A stretch of 22,107 nt of DNA. It comes from an uncultured Pelagibacteraceae bacterium (GTDB lineage Bacteria; Pseudomonadota; Alphaproteobacteria; Pelagibacterales; Pelagibacteraceae). Below, in pieces: positions 15,713-22,107 of the stretch. Both the position numbers and the translations under genes were made by a program. Each line of letters opens with the position of its first letter. The stretch's first letter is position 1. The DNA is taken from NCBI GenBank assembly GCA_902608065.1, contig CACLMO010000014.1, positions 1 to 22,107 of the forward strand, read 5' to 3'. The notes beneath the pieces were generated by a model. The model saw nothing but the letters and a program-made list of their open reading frames with translations. It made no database searches and had not been told where the DNA came from.

Positions 15713-16585
15713 ATGAGTTGTAAAGTTTCCTTTATCGGTCTTGGCGTTATGGGTTACCCCATGGCAGGATATATATCAAAAGCGGGACACAATGTAACCG
15801 TTTATAATAGAACAAGATCTAAAGCTGAAAAATGGATAAAAGAATATAAAGGAAAAATTGCAGAAACCCCTGAAGATGCTGTAAAAGATTCTGATTTTGT
15901 CTTTTCTTGTGTAGGAAATGATGAAGACTTAAAAGAAGTTGCTATCGGGAAAAAAGGAATTTTTAATACTATTAAAAAAGAATCTATATACATCGATAAC
16001 ACAACTGCTTCAGCTACTATTGCTAGAGAGCTTTATAAAAATGCTAAAAATCATGGTTTTGGTTTTTTGGACGCACCAGTTTCTGGTGGGCAAGCCGGTG
16101 CCGAAAAAGGAGCTCTTACTGTTATGGTTGGAGGTGATAAAAAAGATTTTGATAAAGCAAAAAATATTATTGATTGCTACAGTAAAAAAGTAAAATTACT
16201 TGGGCCATCTGGCAGTGGTCAATTAGCTAAAATGGTTAACCAAATATGTATAGCAGGATTAGTGCAAGGTTTATCAGAAGCAATAAATTTTGGTTTAAAT
16301 GCTGGATTAAAAATGGAAGACGTTATCGAAGTAATTTCTAAAGGTGCAGCTCAATCTTGGCAAATGGAAAATAGATATAAAACAATGATAGATGACAAAT
16401 TTGATTTTGGTTTTGCTGTTGATTGGATGAGAAAAGATTTAAAAATTGCTTTAGATGAAGCAAAAAAAAATAATTCTCCTTTGCCTATAACAAAAGTCGT
16501 TGATGAATATTATGAAGAAATCCAAAAAATGGGCGGAAACAGATGGGATACTTCTAGTTTGATAAGAAGATTTAGAAAAAAATAA
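15713..16585 (+). CDS. 3-hydroxyisobutyrate dehydrogenase-family oxidoreductase (HIBADH / tartronate-semialdehyde reductase type)
   Basis: NAD(P)-dependent beta-hydroxyacid dehydrogenase of 290 residues. The Rossmann loop is IGLGVMGYPMAGYISKAGHNVTVYNRT (8-34). The substrate motif DAPVSGGQAGAEKGALTVMVGG lies at 120-141, and the catalytic lysine is K173 in GQLAKMVNQI. The family covers 3-hydroxyisobutyrate dehydrogenase (valine catabolism), tartronate-semialdehyde reductase (GarR/GlxR, glyoxylate) and gamma-hydroxybutyrate or succinic-semialdehyde reductases; specificity is not readable here. The Asn of VYNRT after the second beta strand hints at NADP over NAD, weakly. It is first in a plus-strand run followed 6 bp later by the PNPOx-like gene. 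The start at 15713 gives the Rossmann strand almost at the N-terminus, so it cannot be moved downstream. Confidence 0.88.
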   Translation: MSCKVSFIGLGVMGYPMAGYISKAGHNVTVYNRTRSKAEKWIKEYKGKIAETPEDAVKDSDFVFSCVGNDEDLKEVAIGKKGIFNTIKKESIYIDNTTASATIARELYKNAKNHGFGFLDAPVSGGQAGAEKGALTVMVGGDKKDFDKAKNIIDCYSKKVKLLGPSGSGQLAKMVNQICIAGLVQGLSEAINFGLNAGLKMEDVIEVISKGAAQSWQMENRYKTMIDDKFDFGFAVDWMRKDLKIALDEAKKNNSPLPITKVVDEYYEEIQKMGGNRWDTSSLIRRFRKK

Positions 16586-16591
16586 AATTAA

Positions 16592-17206
16592 GTGCAAAAA
16601 AATAAACCAGATTATTATAATAATTTAGACAATATTTATTCCAAAATCTGGAAGTTGTTAAGTTTTGGGTTACAAAACAGAAATACACCATTTCATATTC
16701 CTGTTTTTATTTGTGGTAATAAAAATAATTTTAATGGAAGAGTGGTAGTATTAAGAGGTATAGATTTAAATAAAAAAAAAATATGGTTTCATAGTGATAT
16801 TAGATCAAATAAAGTAAAAATCTTAAAATCTAATCCTTTAGCTACTCTACTTTTCTATGATAAAGCTGAAAAAATACAATTAAGAATTTCTGGTAATATA
16901 AAAATTAATTACCAAAATGAAATTGCTCAACGGTCCTGGAAAAAAACTGCACATATGAGCAGACAATGTTACTTGGGAGAAAATGGACCTGGCTCTGATT
17001 CTTCATCGGCAACTTCGGGTTTATCTGAAAAAATTGATAATATGAAATATTCTATTGAGGAAAGCGAAATTGGTTACAAAAATTTTTGTGTGATTGAAAC
17101 TTTTATAAGTTCTATAGAATGGTTATATCTAGCTGCCAAAGGTCATAGACGAGCGTACTTTAAACTTAAAAATAATTCCCTTGAAAAAAAATGGTTAATT
17201 CCTTAA
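16592..17206 (+). CDS. pyridoxamine 5'-phosphate oxidase-like FMN-binding protein
   Basis: A 204-residue flavin split-barrel protein of the PNPOx-like family. Visible features are an N-terminal helix region LDNIYSKIWKLLSFGLQNRNTPFHIPVF (12-39), the core strand block GRVVVLRGIDLNKKKIWFHSDIRSNKVKIL (49-78) with the FMN-phosphate contacts of the family, NPLATLLFYD (81-90), and the C-terminal IEWLYLAAKGHRRAYF. It is related to PdxH but its C-terminus lacks the classical RLHDR motif, so vitamin-B6 oxidase activity is not assured. It starts with GTG at 16592, 6 bp after the reductase gene, with no good SD. No ATG gives the full N-terminal helix. It is probably cotranscribed with the thioredoxin-like gene, 15 bp on. 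Confidence 0.82.
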   Translation: MQKNKPDYYNNLDNIYSKIWKLLSFGLQNRNTPFHIPVFICGNKNNFNGRVVVLRGIDLNKKKIWFHSDIRSNKVKILKSNPLATLLFYDKAEKIQLRISGNIKINYQNEIAQRSWKKTAHMSRQCYLGENGPGSDSSSATSGLSEKIDNMKYSIEESEIGYKNFCVIETFISSIEWLYLAAKGHRRAYFKLKNNSLEKKWLIP

Positions 17207-17221
17207 GTAATAGATAATAAT

Positions 17222-17776
17222 ATGGCTCTTACAAAAACACCTATTTGTAATTTTGGAGAAAAAGCAAAAGATTTTACTTTACTATCCACAGAAAACAAAA
17301 AAATTTCATTAAAAAATATCACTGGTGAAAATGGCACTTTAATTATGTTTATTTGTAACCATTGTCCTTACGTAAAAGCAGTAATCAAAAACATTGTCGA
17401 AGATTCAAAATTTATAGAAAACTTAGGTATCAAATCAGTTGCAATAATGTCAAATGATGTAAAGAATTATCCTGACGATTCATTTGAAAATATGATTTCT
17501 TTTTCTAAACTCCATAACTTTTCATTTCCTTACTTACTGGACGAAACGCAGGTAGTCGCTAAATCTTATAGCGCAGTATGTACACCAGATTTTTTTGGCT
17601 ATAATAAAAATCTTGAGTTGCAGTACAGAGGAAGAATCAGAGAACTAAAAGAATTAAAACCTGTTAATAAGGGAGATAGTGAACTTAGAAAAGCTATGGA
17701 ACTAATTGCTAAAACTGGGAAAGGACCTGCAAAACAAATTCCAAGCATGGGCTGTAATATAAAGTGGTTTAACTAA
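17222..17776 (+). CDS. thioredoxin-like / AhpC-TSA-fold redoxin
   Basis: A 184-residue cytoplasmic thioredoxin-fold protein of the 'NHCPYVKA' group. The active site is CNHC (Cys45, Cys48) in LIMFICNHCPYVKAV, and AVCTPDFFGY (119-127) supplies the cis-proline and a third cysteine, Cys120. The protein ends with the conserved PSMGCNIKWF containing Cys178. The family is common in bacteria as a thioredoxin-dependent-peroxiredoxin relative, but no precise reaction is established for it to my knowledge. There is no signal peptide, so it is not a periplasmic cytochrome-c-type thiol protein. Its stop overlaps the next ATG (TAATG), so the glycosyltransferase is translationally coupled. Confidence 0.88.
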   Translation: MALTKTPICNFGEKAKDFTLLSTENKKISLKNITGENGTLIMFICNHCPYVKAVIKNIVEDSKFIENLGIKSVAIMSNDVKNYPDDSFENMISFSKLHNFSFPYLLDETQVVAKSYSAVCTPDFFGYNKNLELQYRGRIRELKELKPVNKGDSELRKAMELIAKTGKGPAKQIPSMGCNIKWFN

Positions 17777-18873
17777 TGTTTTTAGTAGTAACAAGAAACT
17801 TTCCTCCTGATATAGGTGGAATGCAGTCTCTAATGGGAGGCTTATCTGAGAGTTTACTAAACCATGGTCCAGTTAATGTTTTCACTTATGATTTTCCAAA
17901 TTCAGAAATTTATGACAATAAATTATCACTAAATGTTAAAAGAATAAGTGGTTTAAAACTTTTTAAAAAATATAGGAAAGCTAATTTAGTTAATAATTTT
18001 ATAAATGAAAATTCAAATATAAGAGCTTTATTTGCTGATCATTGGAAAAGCTTAGAACTAATAAAAGATATTTACCTAAAAAAAACAAAAACTTTTTGTC
18101 TTTTACATTCAAAAGAAATTAATCATGAAAAAGGATCTATTCTTAATAAAAGATTAATTAAAAGTACAAACAAAGCTGACTTTATAATAGCTAATTCAAA
18201 TTTTACTAAAGAACTTGCGATTAAGGTTGGAATAGATCAATCTAAATTACACATTATATTTCCTGGAATAAATAAGCCTAAATCTATTGATAATACATTT
18301 AAAGAAAAAGCTAAAAACATTTATGGAGATTCATTTCCAAAAATTATAACTGTTGCTAGACTAGAAAAAAGAAAAAGTCATGATAATATTTTAATGTCGA
18401 TAAAAAATTTAAAACCTAAATATCCAAAAATTAAATATATTTCCATAGGAACTGGTGTAGAAGAAAAAAATTTAATTGAACTATCTGATGAATTATCTTT
18501 AGAAAAAGAAGTGATATTTTTAAAAAATATTGATGAAAACTTAAAGCTTTCTTTAATTTCTGAATCTGATTTATTTTTAATGCCGTCAAGATTTGAGAAT
18601 AAATCTGTTGAGGGTTTTGGAATATCTTTTGTTGAAGCCGCATCATATGGAGTGGGTTCTATAGGAGGAAAAGATGGAGGAGCATCAGATGCTATAAGCA
18701 ATAATAAAACAGGTTTCCTTTGTGATGGAAATAATTTGAATTCAATCTATGAAACTATCATTAACTTTTTAAAAAATGATAACTATATAAAATTTGGACA
18801 AGCATCACATAAGTTTTCAGAAAATTTTCACTGGAATAAAGTTGTTAAAAAATATTTAAATTTAATTAATTAA
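17776..18873 (+). CDS. GT4-family glycosyltransferase (GT-B fold)
   Basis: A 365-residue GT-B glycosyltransferase of the group-1 (GT4) type, probably acting at the cytoplasmic face of the inner membrane on a lipid-linked glycan or LPS core. The N-domain opens with FLVVTRNFPPDIGGMQSLMGGL (2-23), the acceptor-side Gly-rich loop. The C-domain starts at PKIITVARLEKRKSHD, and the donor-site EX7E motif appears as EGFGISFVE, preceded by SDLFLMPSRFENKS and followed by the GGKDGGASDAI loop. Donor and acceptor are unknown. Its last 12 bp overlap the convergent GT9 gene. Together with that gene it hints at a small surface-glycan locus. Confidence 0.9.
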   Translation: MFLVVTRNFPPDIGGMQSLMGGLSESLLNHGPVNVFTYDFPNSEIYDNKLSLNVKRISGLKLFKKYRKANLVNNFINENSNIRALFADHWKSLELIKDIYLKKTKTFCLLHSKEINHEKGSILNKRLIKSTNKADFIIANSNFTKELAIKVGIDQSKLHIIFPGINKPKSIDNTFKEKAKNIYGDSFPKIITVARLEKRKSHDNILMSIKNLKPKYPKIKYISIGTGVEEKNLIELSDELSLEKEVIFLKNIDENLKLSLISESDLFLMPSRFENKSVEGFGISFVEAASYGVGSIGGKDGGASDAISNNKTGFLCDGNNLNSIYETIINFLKNDNYIKFGQASHKFSENFHWNKVVKKYLNLIN

Positions 18874-19803
18874 ATCTAATCTTTCTTTTATTTTTAAATA
18901 AACATCTTCTGCAGATAATTTACTTAAATCACTAACTGATATTGCTTTAAAGTTATCTGTTTCAATTGAAACTTTTTTTGCTGTGGTGTGATATCCAAAT
19001 AAAACTACTCCATTTAACCCTAAATGAGCAGCCATATGTGCTGGACCTGTATCATTCGCTATCACAAAACTTGATTTTTTTATCAATCCTGCGAGTTCCA
19101 TAATATTTAGAGCTTTATTATTATTTGTCAGAAATGTAGCATTTATTTTTTTAGCTTCTTCTATTTCATTTGGTCCAGGAGCAGTAACTATTTCAAAATT
19201 AAAATTTTTGGACTTAATTATATCTATTAATTTGTTAAAGTGTGGCCATTGTTTATGAGAAAGTTTAGGAGAACTAAATGGAAAAATTAAAATAAATTTT
19301 TTTCCAAAATATTTATTTACAATTTGATCAATATTAAAACACGCCCATGAAAAGTCTGGTTTTAAAGTATGATTTGTATTAATTTTTGAATTTTCCAATT
19401 GAAATTTAAATCTGTCTAAAACAGAGCTTTTATCAAAATCTTTTTTTTTTGAACCTTTTTTTAATGTTGTGTCTGTACTACTCCAATTCTGAATTTTAAA
19501 AAAAAGGAATTTTCTATAAAATGATGTCCTGGATGAATTTTGCAAATCATATACATGACTAAAATTGAAACCATTTATCATTTTTTTGAGTTTTAAAAGG
19601 TAAAAAATATTCCATCTTGGCAATCTTTTATCTATCAAAACACCGTCTACAAAAGGGCACATACTTAAAAGTTCAATATATTGAAATGTCGTGAGAATGA
19701 AAATTTTATCTTTGTTATGTTCTTTTCTTATATCCTTTAGAACACCGCTAATTTGAACAATATCACCCAAGGAACCATGTTTTATGATCAAAATATTTGA
19801 CAT
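18862..19803 (-). CDS. GT9-family (heptosyltransferase-like) glycosyltransferase
   Basis: ADP-heptose:LPS heptosyltransferase-like protein of 313 residues. The typical GT9 N-terminus is SNILIIKHGSLGDIVQISGVLKDI, and the C-domain donor motif is NDTGPAHMAAHLG. KFILIFPFSSPKLSHKQWP matches the family's phosphate-loop region (usually PGAS...KRWP). I start it at the ATG at 19803, which places the first beta strand at the N-terminus as in the family. ATGs at 19836 and 19857 would add 11 or 18 residues, but the outermost would overlap the divergent gene. It probably transfers a sugar, perhaps heptose, to an LPS core; the real donor is not readable. A 10-T run at 19441-19450 inside the gene leaves the frame intact. 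Confidence 0.88.
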   Translation of the reverse strand: MSNILIIKHGSLGDIVQISGVLKDIRKEHNKDKIFILTTFQYIELLSMCPFVDGVLIDKRLPRWNIFYLLKLKKMINGFNFSHVYDLQNSSRTSFYRKFLFFKIQNWSSTDTTLKKGSKKKDFDKSSVLDRFKFQLENSKINTNHTLKPDFSWACFNIDQIVNKYFGKKFILIFPFSSPKLSHKQWPHFNKLIDIIKSKNFNFEIVTAPGPNEIEEAKKINATFLTNNNKALNIMELAGLIKKSSFVIANDTGPAHMAAHLGLNGVVLFGYHTTAKKVSIETDNFKAISVSDLSKLSAEDVYLKIKERLDLIN

Positions 19804-19841
19804 TAGATATTTAAATTTAGTAAACCAATTTATCATACAAA

Positions 19842-20249
19842 ATGAATAACAAATCAAAAAAAATACTGGCAGAAATATCAGCAGGTGAATTACTTGATAA
19901 ATTAACCATTTTGGAAATTAAACTATATAAAATAGATAATTTAGAGAAAAAAAAAGTTATTAGGGAAGAGATTAAGGCTCTAAAAGAAGTAGCTGATAAG
20001 CTTGTAGATTGGAATAAAAATACTGATATCACATTACTATATAGTAAATTACGAACAACAAATGAAAAACTCTGGGTAATAGAAGATAAAATTAGAATTC
20101 ATGAAAAGGAAAAAAATTTTGACAAAGAGTTTATTGAGCTCGCTAGATCTGTTTATATTAATAATGACGAAAGATTTAAAATTAAATCTAAAATAAATAT
20201 GTTGATGGATTCAAATATAAAAGAAATAAAAGAGTACACCGATTATTAA
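19842..20249 (+). CDS. small DUF6165-like coiled-coil protein
   Basis: A 135-residue, highly charged, mostly helical cytoplasmic protein. The N-terminal block ISAGELLDKLTILEIKLYKI (11-30) recalls the DUF6165 family, which I know only as an uncharacterised conserved protein; this assignment is from memory of the pattern and is moderate. The rest is rich in Lys, Glu and Ile with heptad-like spacing (LRTTNEKLWVIEDKIRIHEKE near 67-87), suggesting a coiled coil. There is no signal peptide or membrane span. It is divergent from the GT9 gene with 38 bp between starts, so both may use one small shared control region. Its stop overlaps the convergent permease stop by 4 bp. The glycosyltransferase neighbourhood suggests, but does not show, a link to surface glycans. 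Confidence 0.65.
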   Translation: MNNKSKKILAEISAGELLDKLTILEIKLYKIDNLEKKKVIREEIKALKEVADKLVDWNKNTDITLLYSKLRTTNEKLWVIEDKIRIHEKEKNFDKEFIELARSVYINNDERFKIKSKINMLMDSNIKEIKEYTDY

Positions 20250-20920
20250 TTATAATTATATCTTTTTTCTAAATATTTTATAAAATTGTGAATTACAAAA
20301 GTCATCAATAAATAAATAGATCCGGCAACTATAAATACTTCTACTGGTCTAAAAGTAGTAGATATTATATGTTTAGCAACACCAGTGAGATCAAGTAAAG
20401 TGACTGTACTTGCTAAGGAAGTACCTTTTAACATCAAAATCATTTCATTTCCATAAGCTGGTAAGGACTGCCTTATAGCTAATGGTAGTTTGATTTTAAA
20501 AAATATATTTATTTTGTTTATCCCTAACCCCTCAGCCGCTTCCACTATCCCTTTATTAATAGTTTCAAAAGCTGATCTAAAAATTTCAGAAGAATAAGCT
20601 CCCGTATTTAAGGTAAACGCTATGATTGCACATGAATAAGGTTCTTTTAACACTAGCCAAAGAAAAGATTCTCTTATCCATTCGACCTGTCCTAAGCCAA
20701 AGTAAATTATAAAAATTTGAACTAACAACGGAGTTCCTCTTAAAATGTAAGAATAATAGTACGCTAGATAATAAAGAATTTTATTACCACTTGTTCTTAA
20801 TATTGCAAAAAAAACACCAACGAAAATACCAAAAAAGAGTGACAATAGGGTTAGTTGAATAGTTAGTTTTGTTGCCTTTAGTAATCTTGGCAAATGCTCT
20901 AGCATAAAATCTAAATCCAT
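20246..20920 (-). CDS. polar amino-acid ABC transporter permease (HisM/ArtM-like)
   Basis: Inner-membrane permease of 224 residues from the His/Glu/Gln/Arg/opine family of ABC importers. The N-terminal helix (TKLTIQLTLLSLFFGIFVGVFFAILR) leads to SYILRGTPLLVQIFIIYFGLG, and the cytoplasmic EAA loop is EAAEGLGINKINIFFKIKLPLAIRQSLPAYGNE. About five membrane segments are visible, normal for the family. Its ATG directly follows the stop of the partner permease (TAA-ATG), and an AAGGGG 6 nt upstream is a good SD lying inside the partner gene. It forms the pore together with the HisQ-like subunit. The ATPase subunit is not present downstream; the unit ends here. Confidence 0.93.
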   Translation of the reverse strand: MDLDFMLEHLPRLLKATKLTIQLTLLSLFFGIFVGVFFAILRTSGNKILYYLAYYYSYILRGTPLLVQIFIIYFGLGQVEWIRESFLWLVLKEPYSCAIIAFTLNTGAYSSEIFRSAFETINKGIVEAAEGLGINKINIFFKIKLPLAIRQSLPAYGNEMILMLKGTSLASTVTLLDLTGVAKHIISTTFRPVEVFIVAGSIYLLMTFVIHNFIKYLEKRYNYN

Positions 20921-21613
20921 TTAATACCCCTTGCTATAATGTTTTTCTAATTTGTTAAACATTTTCATACTTAAAAAAGTTAAAAATAAATATAAAATTG
21001 CTGCGAATGAATAAAAAAACAAAGGATCTCTTGTAGAGCCTGCAGCAATATAAGATTGTCTCATTATTTCAACTAGTCCTGTGACTGAAATCAAAGATGT
21101 GTCTTTTAAAGTTATCTGCCAAACATTGCTTATGTTAGGTAGAGCTAACCTTAACATCTGTGGAATTATTATTTTGTAATAGTAGATTTTTTTTCTAAAA
21201 CCCAAAACTTCAGAAGCTTCAAATTGACCTTTATCAATAGATAGGACAGCTCCTCTAAATACTTCCGTCGAATAAGCTCCAGATATAATTCCTATAGAAA
21301 AAGCTCCAGTTAAAAATGCGTTAACTTCAATATATCCATCATATCCAAAAATTCTGGCTACGTACATAACTGCACCGCTGCCACCAAAGAAAAATAGATA
21401 AATTACTAAAAGTTCTGGAACACCTCTAAAAACAGTGGTGTAAAAACTTCCAATTAAATTTAATGTTTTAATTTTTGATAGTTTAAATGATGCAAAAATT
21501 GCAGCTAAAAAAAAACCAATAAAAATTGCCGCAAAAGCAACAGCAATGGTCATGAGAGTCGCAAAAAAAAGTTCGTCTCCCCAACCCGTATCACCGTAAG
21601 CTAAAAGTCCCAT
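20921..21613 (-). CDS. polar amino-acid ABC transporter permease (HisQ/ArtQ-like)
   Basis: Partner permease of 230 residues with the same fold. The opening LLAYGDTGWGDELFFATLMTIAVAF is characteristic of HisQ-like alphaproteobacterial permeases and supports the ATG at 21613. FYTTVFRGVPELLVIYLFFFGGSG and the EAA loop EASEVLGFRKKIYYYKIIIPQMLRLALPNISN follow. It heterodimerises with the HisM-like subunit to move a basic or polar amino acid across the inner membrane. No SD is visible: the bases where it should lie are part of a perfect 13-bp hairpin at 21618-21650. Translation may therefore depend on coupling or on hairpin opening, giving less permease than binding protein. Confidence 0.93.
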   Translation of the reverse strand: MGLLAYGDTGWGDELFFATLMTIAVAFAAIFIGFFLAAIFASFKLSKIKTLNLIGSFYTTVFRGVPELLVIYLFFFGGSGAVMYVARIFGYDGYIEVNAFLTGAFSIGIISGAYSTEVFRGAVLSIDKGQFEASEVLGFRKKIYYYKIIIPQMLRLALPNISNVWQITLKDTSLISVTGLVEIMRQSYIAAGSTRDPLFFYSFAAILYLFLTFLSMKMFNKLEKHYSKGY

Positions 21614-21617
21614 AGAC

Positions 21618-21650
21618 TTTAAGGCGATAGATTTAAACTATCGCCTTAAA
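21618..21650 (-). other. perfect 13-bp stem-loop between binding-protein and permease genes
   Basis: TTTAAGGCGATAG (21618-21630) is perfectly complementary to CTATCGCCTTAAA (21638-21650) around a 7-nt loop. It begins 10 nt after the binding-protein stop and ends 4 nt before the permease ATG on the minus strand. No T-run follows on the minus strand, so it is not a classical full terminator. Such intercistronic hairpins often protect the upstream binding-protein mRNA from 3' decay or partly stop transcription, giving excess binding protein. The stem also covers the permease ribosome-binding region. Confidence 0.8.
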
Positions 21651-21660
21651 AATTAAATTA

Positions 21661-22107
21661 TTACATTGAAGCGTCAAAGCCAAACCACTTAATAGCAAGT
21701 TCACTTATTTTTCCACTTTTGCTTGCCTTCTTTATAGCTCTGTTAAAATCTTTAAGCAGTGCTGTATCATCTTTTCTAATACCAACTCCCACTCCATTTC
21801 CAAAAGCTCCGCCAGCAAATGTAGGACCTACTAGAACAACAGGTTTACCAGATTTTTCAGCATAATCAGTAAAAGCGACAGCAGCTGCAAGAGCTACATC
21901 TATTCTGCCGGCTGCTAAATCTAAATTTACTTCATCCTGTGTTTTGTATGTTCTAATATTAATTTTTCCTACATCACCAGACTCTAAAAAGTTTTGATGA
22001 ATTGTAGCTGTTTGTACACCAACAGTTTTTCCAGCCAGTGCAGCAGTTAAAGTTTTTAAAACTTTACTATTGCCTTTTGAAAGATTGATGCTCTCTGGAG
22101 TATCCAT
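21661..22107 (-). CDS. amino-acid ABC transporter substrate-binding protein, C-terminal part (cut by window edge)
   Basis: The last 148 codons of a periplasmic binding protein of the SBP_bac_3 (HisJ/ArtJ-like) family. LAGKTVGVQTATIHQNFLE is the start of lobe 2, TQDEVNLDLAAGRIDVALAAA the typical hinge-region helix with the ligand-contact Asp, and AIKKASKSGKISELAIKWFGFD the C-terminal helix with family motif (G...I..KWFG). The ATG at the very edge is almost surely internal: lobe 1 and the signal peptide, about 100-110 residues, would lie to the right. The gene is richer in G+C than its neighbours, as is common for the abundantly expressed binding proteins of such bacteria. It is first of a three-gene importer set; the ATPase gene, if adjacent, lies outside the window. 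Confidence 0.92.
   Translation of the reverse strand: MDTPESINLSKGNSKVLKTLTAALAGKTVGVQTATIHQNFLESGDVGKINIRTYKTQDEVNLDLAAGRIDVALAAAVAFTDYAEKSGKPVVLVGPTFAGGAFGNGVGVGIRKDDTALLKDFNRAIKKASKSGKISELAIKWFGFDASM

Noticed and set aside
19441..19450. 10-T run in the GT9 gene as a programmed slippage or frameshift site
   Set aside because: The reading frame is intact across it and the protein keeps family motifs on both sides. Long A/T runs are common in this genome.

Overview
The window is a gene-dense, very AT-rich stretch (roughly 70% A+T by eye, not computed). It carries 24 protein-coding genes, one of them cut by the right edge. I see no rRNA, tRNA, insertion sequence, prophage or CRISPR array. The gene families, A/T-ending codons, scarce Shine-Dalgarno sequences, start/stop overlaps and tiny intergenic gaps suggest a streamlined marine alphaproteobacterium, most likely of the SAR11/Pelagibacterales type. 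That taxonomic guess rests on style and protein recognition, not on a marker gene.

Layout from left to right. (1) 73-2531, minus strand: a cell-wall amino-sugar pair, glmS and an acetyltransferase-only form of glmU. (2) 2602-5918, plus strand: a tight four-gene run of phosphoglycolate-phosphatase-like HAD hydrolase, LysE-type exporter, prpB and prpC (methylcitrate route for propionyl-CoA). (3) 5922-9231, minus strand: nrdA-nrdB (class I ribonucleotide reductase) followed by a small GYD-domain protein. (4) 9434-10888, plus strand: a phosphomannomutase/phosphoglucomutase, separated from nrdA by the largest gap of the window (202 bp), which holds a likely nrd promoter with NrdR-box-like sites. 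(5) 10902-15709, minus strand: MFS transporter, rpoZ, dusA, TauE/SafE-type permease and a serine/alanine-glyoxylate aminotransferase, probably one long transcription unit or two. (6) 15713-18873, plus strand: a 3-hydroxyisobutyrate-dehydrogenase-family reductase, a PNPOx-like flavoprotein, a thioredoxin-like protein and a GT4 glycosyltransferase. (7) 18862-20249: a GT9 glycosyltransferase on the minus strand, back to back with a small DUF6165-like coiled-coil protein on the plus strand. (8) 20246-22107, minus strand: a polar amino-acid ABC importer (binding protein, cut by the window edge, then two permeases), with a perfect 13-bp hairpin between binding protein and permeases.

Functional themes are envelope precursors (glmS, glmU C-half, PMM/PGM, two glycosyltransferases), C2/C3 carbon handling (phosphoglycolate phosphatase, glyoxylate aminotransferase, 3-hydroxyisobutyrate/tartronate-semialdehyde-type reductase, methylcitrate genes), dNTP synthesis and amino-acid transport. 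I do not see a convincing new defence, mobile or biosynthetic system here. The points most worth a second look are the missing uridylyltransferase half of GlmU, a ribonucleotide reductase with no ATP-cone in either subunit under a promoter covered by NrdR-like boxes, the compositionally distinct GYD gene with a textbook ribosome binding site, the permease ribosome-binding region buried in a hairpin, and a divergent gene pair whose start codons are 3 bp apart.
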